Source of the DNA: UBA7672 sp035995285
GTDB taxonomy: Bacteria > Pseudomonadota > Alphaproteobacteria > Caulobacterales > Hyphomonadaceae
Length of the DNA: 18,232 bases
Assembly: GCA_035995285.1 (NCBI GenBank)
Contig: DASYKO010000331.1
Span: forward strand, 1-18,232
Reading direction: 5' to 3'
The notes below the pieces were generated by a model. That model ran no database searches. It saw only the letters and a program-made list of their open reading frames with translations, and had not been told where the DNA came from. The position numbers were made by a program, and so were the translations under genes. Below are positions 14,943-18,232 of the stretch, piece after piece. Each line of letters opens with the position of its first letter. Within the stretch, counting starts at the first letter, position 1.

Positions 14943-15491
14943 ATGCCTGCAGCCAAGAAGAAGGCGCCTGGAAAGCCCAGCGGCCATCGGCCCGAGCGGT
15001 TCGACGATCTCGCGGCGCAACTGAGGTCGGGCAGCGCTGGCTCGCGGCTGGCGGCGTCGGAACTGGCGGACAGCATCGGCTTCCTGATGCGGCTGGCGAA
15101 CGGCGTGGCGCAGGGCGAGCTGGGCCAGCGCTTCGAGGCGCTTGGCATGCGGCAGTCGCTTTATTCCGTGTTGCTGATCATTCATGAAAATCCGGGATTG
15201 AAGCAGCAGGAGGTCGGCCAGACCCTGTCGATCCAGCAGCCGAACCTAGTGTCCCTGATCAACGAGTTGGCGGCCGAGGGCCTTGTCGAGCGGACGGTCA
15301 ATGTTGAGGATCGGCGCTCTTATTCTCTCCATCTGACTGCGACAGGCCGGCAACGCCTTACGCAGGCCAACCGGGCGCACAGCGAGAATGAACGGCGCCT
15401 TGCCGAGGCGGTTGCGCCGCTGACGGTCGAACAGTTCCGGGCGGCGCTCTTGAGGATTCTCGGCGCGCCGGGGCGGCGTGGGCGGGCGTAA
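14943..15491 (+). CDS. MarR-family regulator, likely controller of the aryl-propenoate genes
   Basis: This 182-residue winged-helix protein has a basic tail (PAAKKKAPGKPSGHR) and about 40 extra N-terminal residues ahead of the MarR core. The recognition helix region is LKQQEVGQTLSIQQPNLVSLINELAAEGLVERTV (86-119, in parts), followed by the wing VEDRRSYSLHLTATGR. The ATG at 14943 has only a weak ribosome site. It is divergent from the aldehyde dehydrogenase and upstream of the ligase. MarR-type regulators such as FerC and CouR repress hydroxycinnamate genes and respond to the aryl-propenoyl-CoA; this protein fills the same position, so the same effector type is likely. It is the best candidate to bind the five 15-base sites. 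Confidence 0.9.
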   Translation: MPAAKKKAPGKPSGHRPERFDDLAAQLRSGSAGSRLAASELADSIGFLMRLANGVAQGELGQRFEALGMRQSLYSVLLIIHENPGLKQQEVGQTLSIQQPNLVSLINELAAEGLVERTVNVEDRRSYSLHLTATGRQRLTQANRAHSENERRLAEAVAPLTVEQFRAALLRILGAPGRRGRA

Positions 15492-15508
15492 AGACCAGCT
15501 CAAGCTGC

Positions 15509-15538
15509 TTGCAGCGGACGATAGATATGTCGCATAAC
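15509..15538 (+). promoter_or_regulatory. Candidate promoter of the acyl-CoA ligase gene
   Basis: TTGCAG (15509-15514) and CATAAC (15533-15538) are separated by 18 bases, 44 bases before the ATG at 15582. The -10 is the right arm of operator site 4. Prediction by eye. Confidence 0.4.
15524..15538. promoter_or_regulatory. Operator-like 15-mer, site 4 (upstream of acyl-CoA ligase)
   Basis: GATATGTCGCATAAC on the plus strand is GTTATGCGACATATC on the minus strand, an 11-of-15 match to site 2 and closely related to site 3. It coincides with the -10 of the candidate ligase promoter. Confidence 0.6.
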
Positions 15539-15581
15539 TAGATGCGGTTGCGCCGCCCGACTCTGACTCGGGGGTGCAGGC

Positions 15582-17117
15582 ATGGAATGCAGCATGACTG
15601 TCCCGCTCTCACCCTCGTTCGATCCGATCGCGTTTCATGCGCGGTTCCGGCCGAATGTGGCAGCGTGCATTGACCTTACGAGTGGAGAGCGTCTCGACTA
15701 CCGAACCTTGGCGGCGCGTGTGGCGCAGTGCGTCTCCGCGCTGGCCTCGATGGTTTCCGACCTTTCGGGCGCGCGCATTGCGGTAGTGGCGCGCAACTGC
15801 ACGGACATCGCGGTGCTGACGCTGGCGTGCGAGCGGACAGGGGCGATCCTTGTGCCGCTCAACTGGCGCCTTGCGGCGCCGGAACTGGCGGGGCTGTTCG
15901 ATGATTGTTCGCCGGCGATCGTGCTCGTGCAGGCCGAGTTCGATGAGCTAGTTGAAACGGCGTCTTCGCTTGCGAAACAGCGTGCGGTGAAACGGCCGCT
16001 GTCTGATCTTGGCGCTCAAGCGCAGTCGGCGCCCACAGGCGTATCGCCAGGCGAAATGAATGCGCCCTGCATCATTCTCTACACGTCGGGCACGACAGGA
16101 CGGCCCAAGGGCGTGGTGATCACGCGGGACAATGCGCTGTATTCTTCCCTCAACTTCGCTGCCCTTGCCAAGCTGGATGCGCGGTCTGTGCTGCTGTGCG
16201 ATGCGCCGATGTTCCACACGGTCGGTTTGGTGGCGATCACGCGGACGGCGATGCTGCAGGGCGCGTGCGTTGTGATTTCGGACAGGTTCGTTCCCTCCGT
16301 GACGCTGCAGCGGCTGTCGGATCCTGCCCTCGGCGTGACGCACTATTTTGTGGTGCCGCAGATGGTCGAGGCGTTGATGCGCGAGCCGGGCGCCGCGCGC
16401 GCGGACTTCAGCCGGCTGACGGCCTTGTTCTCGGGCGGAGGGCCCTTGTCACCTGCGCTGGTCAAGGCCTGCATCGATCGGAGCGTTCTCCTGGTCAACG
16501 GTTACGGCATGAGCGAGATGGGCTCGGGCATCCATATGCCGCTCGATGCCGCCTACATGGCCGCCAATACCCATGCGGTTGGATTTCCGGCGCCGTATCT
16601 CGACGTGATGCTGGCGAATGCGCAGGGCGAGGCCGTGGCGCCCGGCGAGGTCGGCGAGATCTGGATGCGCGGCCCATCCGTTTCTCCAGGCTACTGGAAC
16701 CAGCCCGAAGCGACTGCCGCTTCGCAATCCGGCGACTGGTTCCGCTCCGGCGATCTTGCACGGCAGCAAAGCGACGGCGCCTTCGTTATCGTTGACCGGC
16801 TGAAGGACATGTACATCTCGGGCGGGGAGAATGTTTACCCGGCGGAAGTCGAGGCGGTGCTCAGGCTCTGCGCAGGCGTCGAGGATGCGGCGGTCGCCGG
16901 AGTGCCGGATGCGCGCTGGGGCGAGGTTGGCGCAGCGTTCGTTCAACTCACGCCGGGGGCAAACCTCTCGCCGGAGGATATCCGCGAGCACTGCGCCACA
17001 CGGCTGGCGAGATACAAGCAGCCCGCACACGTGAAATTCGTCGACGCCTTGCCGCGCACGGGATCGGGCAAGGTGCTGAAAAACCGGCTTCTGGAGGGCT
17101 TTCATTCAAAAGTGTGA
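15582..17117 (+). CDS. AMP-forming acyl/aryl-CoA ligase (ANL superfamily), putative hydroxycinnamate-CoA ligase
   Basis: The 511-residue cytoplasmic enzyme activates a carboxylic acid with ATP and CoA. The P-loop-like A3 motif LYTSGTTGRPKGVVI lies at 166-180, NGYGMSEMGSG near 304-314, WFRSGDLARQ near 385-395, then DRLKDMYISGGENVYPAEVE with the hinge Asp, and RTGSGKVLKNRL with the C-terminal catalytic lysine. It starts ATG at 15582 behind GGGGG; the ATG at 15594 is a close alternative. Sequence alone does not separate feruloyl/coumaroyl ligases from fatty-acid ligases. Context decides: it lies in the same candidate regulon as a hydratase-lyase and an aryl aldehyde dehydrogenase, making it the probable first enzyme of that route. 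Two strong hairpins follow the stop codon. Confidence 0.9.
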   Translation: MECSMTVPLSPSFDPIAFHARFRPNVAACIDLTSGERLDYRTLAARVAQCVSALASMVSDLSGARIAVVARNCTDIAVLTLACERTGAILVPLNWRLAAPELAGLFDDCSPAIVLVQAEFDELVETASSLAKQRAVKRPLSDLGAQAQSAPTGVSPGEMNAPCIILYTSGTTGRPKGVVITRDNALYSSLNFAALAKLDARSVLLCDAPMFHTVGLVAITRTAMLQGACVVISDRFVPSVTLQRLSDPALGVTHYFVVPQMVEALMREPGAARADFSRLTALFSGGGPLSPALVKACIDRSVLLVNGYGMSEMGSGIHMPLDAAYMAANTHAVGFPAPYLDVMLANAQGEAVAPGEVGEIWMRGPSVSPGYWNQPEATAASQSGDWFRSGDLARQQSDGAFVIVDRLKDMYISGGENVYPAEVEAVLRLCAGVEDAAVAGVPDARWGEVGAAFVQLTPGANLSPEDIREHCATRLARYKQPAHVKFVDALPRTGSGKVLKNRLLEGFHSKV

Positions 17118-17155
17118 CGCCGGCGTCACCGCCGCGCGCCTTCAGCGGCGCGCGG
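17114..17155 (+). terminator. Paired hairpins after the ligase gene, possible terminator
   Basis: A 16-base perfect palindrome GTGACGCCGGCGTCAC (17114-17129) overlaps the TGA stop. It is followed by a hairpin with a 9-base perfect GC stem (CCGCGCGCC at 17132-17140, GGCGCGCGG at 17147-17155) and a 6-base loop. No T-run follows, so termination is plausible but not classical. Confidence 0.5.
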
Positions 17156-17167
17156 AATGAAAGCGCT

Positions 17168-17196
17168 TGCACAGCGCCCCGCGGCGCGCTTAAATA
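17168..17196 (+). promoter_or_regulatory. Candidate promoter of the TonB-dependent receptor gene
   Basis: TTGCAC (17168-17173) and TAAATA (17191-17196) are 17 bases apart. Operator site 5 begins four bases downstream, about where transcription would start. The -10 is weak; prediction by eye. Confidence 0.35.
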
Positions 17197-17199
17197 TTA

Positions 17200-17214
17200 C
17201 TTATATCTAATAAG
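17200..17214. promoter_or_regulatory. Operator-like 15-mer, site 5 (upstream of TonB-dependent receptor)
   Basis: CTTATATCTAATAAG has perfect 5-base inverted arms (CTTAT / ATAAG) around ATCTA, the same 5-5-5 architecture as site 2. The central bases differ from the other copies, so it is the least certain member. It sits 39 bases before the receptor ATG. Confidence 0.5.
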
Positions 17215-17253
17215 CATCCGGCCGAGACAGGCGGGAGCACAGGGAGGTCAGTC

Positions 17254-18232
17254 ATGTCCAGCAAGCTTGGCCGCTTGATGTTGAGCGGCGTTTCCGGCGT
17301 GGGCTTTGCCGCCCTCGCCTTTGCCCTGGCGCCGAGCGCGTTCGCCCAGGCCGCGCAAACAACGACGACATCGCAGCCCGCGGACGAGGCCGCCACACGC
17401 GTGGTGATCACCGCCGAGCGCCGCGAGCAGGACGCGCAGGACGTTCCGATCTCGGCGTCGATCTTCTCCGGCGAGCAGTTGACCGAGCAAGGCGTCAACG
17501 TCGTCAACGATATCCAGCGCATCGCGCCTTCGATCGCGATCAATACCTTCAACCGCTCGACCTTCATCAACATCCGCGGCGTCGGCATCGCGCAGTCGGC
17601 CCCGACGTCCAACCCGGGCGTCGCCTTCTATGTCGATGGCGCGCTCATTCCGCACGAGCAGTTCATCGGCCAGGCCTTCTTCGACATCGGCGCGATCGAG
17701 GTGCTGCGCGGACCGCAAGGCACGCTGACCGGCCAGAACTCGACGGGCGGCGCCATGTATGTGCGCACGCCCGCGCCGGATTTCACGAAGTCTTTCGGAT
17801 ATGTTGATCAAACGGCCGCCGACTACAACTGGTACAAGACCACGCTGGCGCTCAATACGCCGCTCACCGATACGCTGGCCTTGCGCGCCTCGTTCGTGCG
17901 CGATGCCCGCGACAGCTTCACCGACAATATCGGCCCAAGCCTCAGCAACCCAGGCGATTCCGATCTAGTGGCCGGCCGCTTCAACCTCGAATGGCGGCCC
18001 TGGGATGGCGGCACGTTCAACCTGCGCTATGAGAACTTCAACCTGCTCTCGGACAACAATGCGGTGAAGCGGCGGGGCGATACCGTCTCCACCGATCCGT
18101 TCGTGATCGAGGAAGATGCGGTCTCCTACCAGAATCAGGCCGGCGAGCGTATCTCCGGCGAGGCGCGCTTCGATGTCATGCCCGGCATGCAGCTGCGCTT
18201 CCTGACTTCGAAACAGCTCGGCACGACGAAAG
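17254..18232 (+). CDS. TonB-dependent outer-membrane receptor, 3' end cut by window edge
   Basis: About 326 codons of a TonB-dependent receptor are present, open to the right edge. The ATG at 17254 follows AGGGAGG. A signal peptide ends near residue 31 (ALAPSAFAQA). A plug domain follows with VVITAERREQDAQDVPISAS near 49-68, FINIRGVG near 104-111, and IEVLRGPQGTLTGQNSTGGAMYV near 149-171, typical of the large receptor paralogue families of sphingomonads and Caulobacterales. The barrel begins around residue 185. It presumably takes up the island's growth substrate, or a larger precursor such as an aromatic ester or oligomer, across the outer membrane. The candidate operator upstream links it to the ligase and hydratase-lyase genes. 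Substrate is not readable from the plug. Confidence 0.95.
   Translation, partial: MSSKLGRLMLSGVSGVGFAALAFALAPSAFAQAAQTTTTSQPADEAATRVVITAERREQDAQDVPISASIFSGEQLTEQGVNVVNDIQRIAPSIAINTFNRSTFINIRGVGIAQSAPTSNPGVAFYVDGALIPHEQFIGQAFFDIGAIEVLRGPQGTLTGQNSTGGAMYVRTPAPDFTKSFGYVDQTAADYNWYKTTLALNTPLTDTLALRASFVRDARDSFTDNIGPSLSNPGDSDLVAGRFNLEWRPWDGGTFNLRYENFNLLSDNNAVKRRGDTVSTDPFVIEEDAVSYQNQAGERISGEARFDVMPGMQLRFLTSKQLGTTK

Noticed and set aside
17248..17811. Minus-strand open frame of 187 codons opposite the receptor gene
   Set aside because: The plus strand encodes an unmistakable TonB-dependent receptor with signal peptide and plug motifs; the minus-strand frame is a shadow.

Overview
The window is GC-rich DNA, almost certainly alphaproteobacterial. 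The TonB-dependent receptor, the MarR-controlled hydroxycinnamate genes and the general codon use suggest a sphingomonad or a Hyphomonadaceae/Caulobacterales relative; the genus cannot be fixed from the sequence alone. It is an accessory catabolic island built around CoA-thioester chemistry of (probably aromatic) organic acids. There are no RNA genes, insertion sequences or CRISPR arrays, and no gap between genes exceeds about 160 bases.

Left part, all minus strand, in transcription order from 10355 down to 1: a CapA-like metallophosphatase-fold protein; a 2-hydroxyacyl-CoA dehydratase-family subunit lacking the usual cluster cysteines; a tandem CaiB/BaiF CoA-transferase with a degenerate first domain and an intact second one; a second, cysteine-rich dehydratase-family subunit; a MarR regulator; then, after a 100-base regulatory gap, a TRAP transporter (dctQ, dctM and a lipoprotein dctP) followed by another CaiB/BaiF CoA-transferase that runs off the left edge. 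Most junctions are 4-base stop/start overlaps, so these are tight operons. No dehydratase activator ATPase lies in the window.

Right part: a stand-alone MetE-type zinc methyltransferase-fold protein, a crotonase closely resembling hydroxycinnamoyl-CoA hydratase-lyase, and a HEPN-motif protein of unknown role on the plus strand; a vanillin/aryl-aldehyde dehydrogenase on the minus strand; then on the plus strand a second MarR regulator, an AMP-forming acyl-CoA ligase and a TonB-dependent receptor cut by the right edge. Ligase, hydratase-lyase and aldehyde dehydrogenase together form the classic CoA-dependent non-beta-oxidative route: aryl-propenoate to aryl-propenoyl-CoA, to aryl aldehyde plus acetyl-CoA, to aryl carboxylate.

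A 15-base imperfect palindrome (NTTAT-N5-ATANN) recurs in five intergenic regions: upstream of the MetE-like/CapA divergent pair, the hydratase-lyase, the aldehyde dehydrogenase/MarR divergent pair, the ligase and the TonB receptor. In each case it overlaps or abuts a plausible -10 element. This makes the right half, and probably the CapA end of the left half, one regulon, most simply controlled by the MarR at 14943. The most unusual points are the altered dehydratase-like pair without an activator, the half-dead tandem CoA-transferase, and a hydratase-lyase that appears to have lost the two residues known to contact the substrate 4-hydroxyl.
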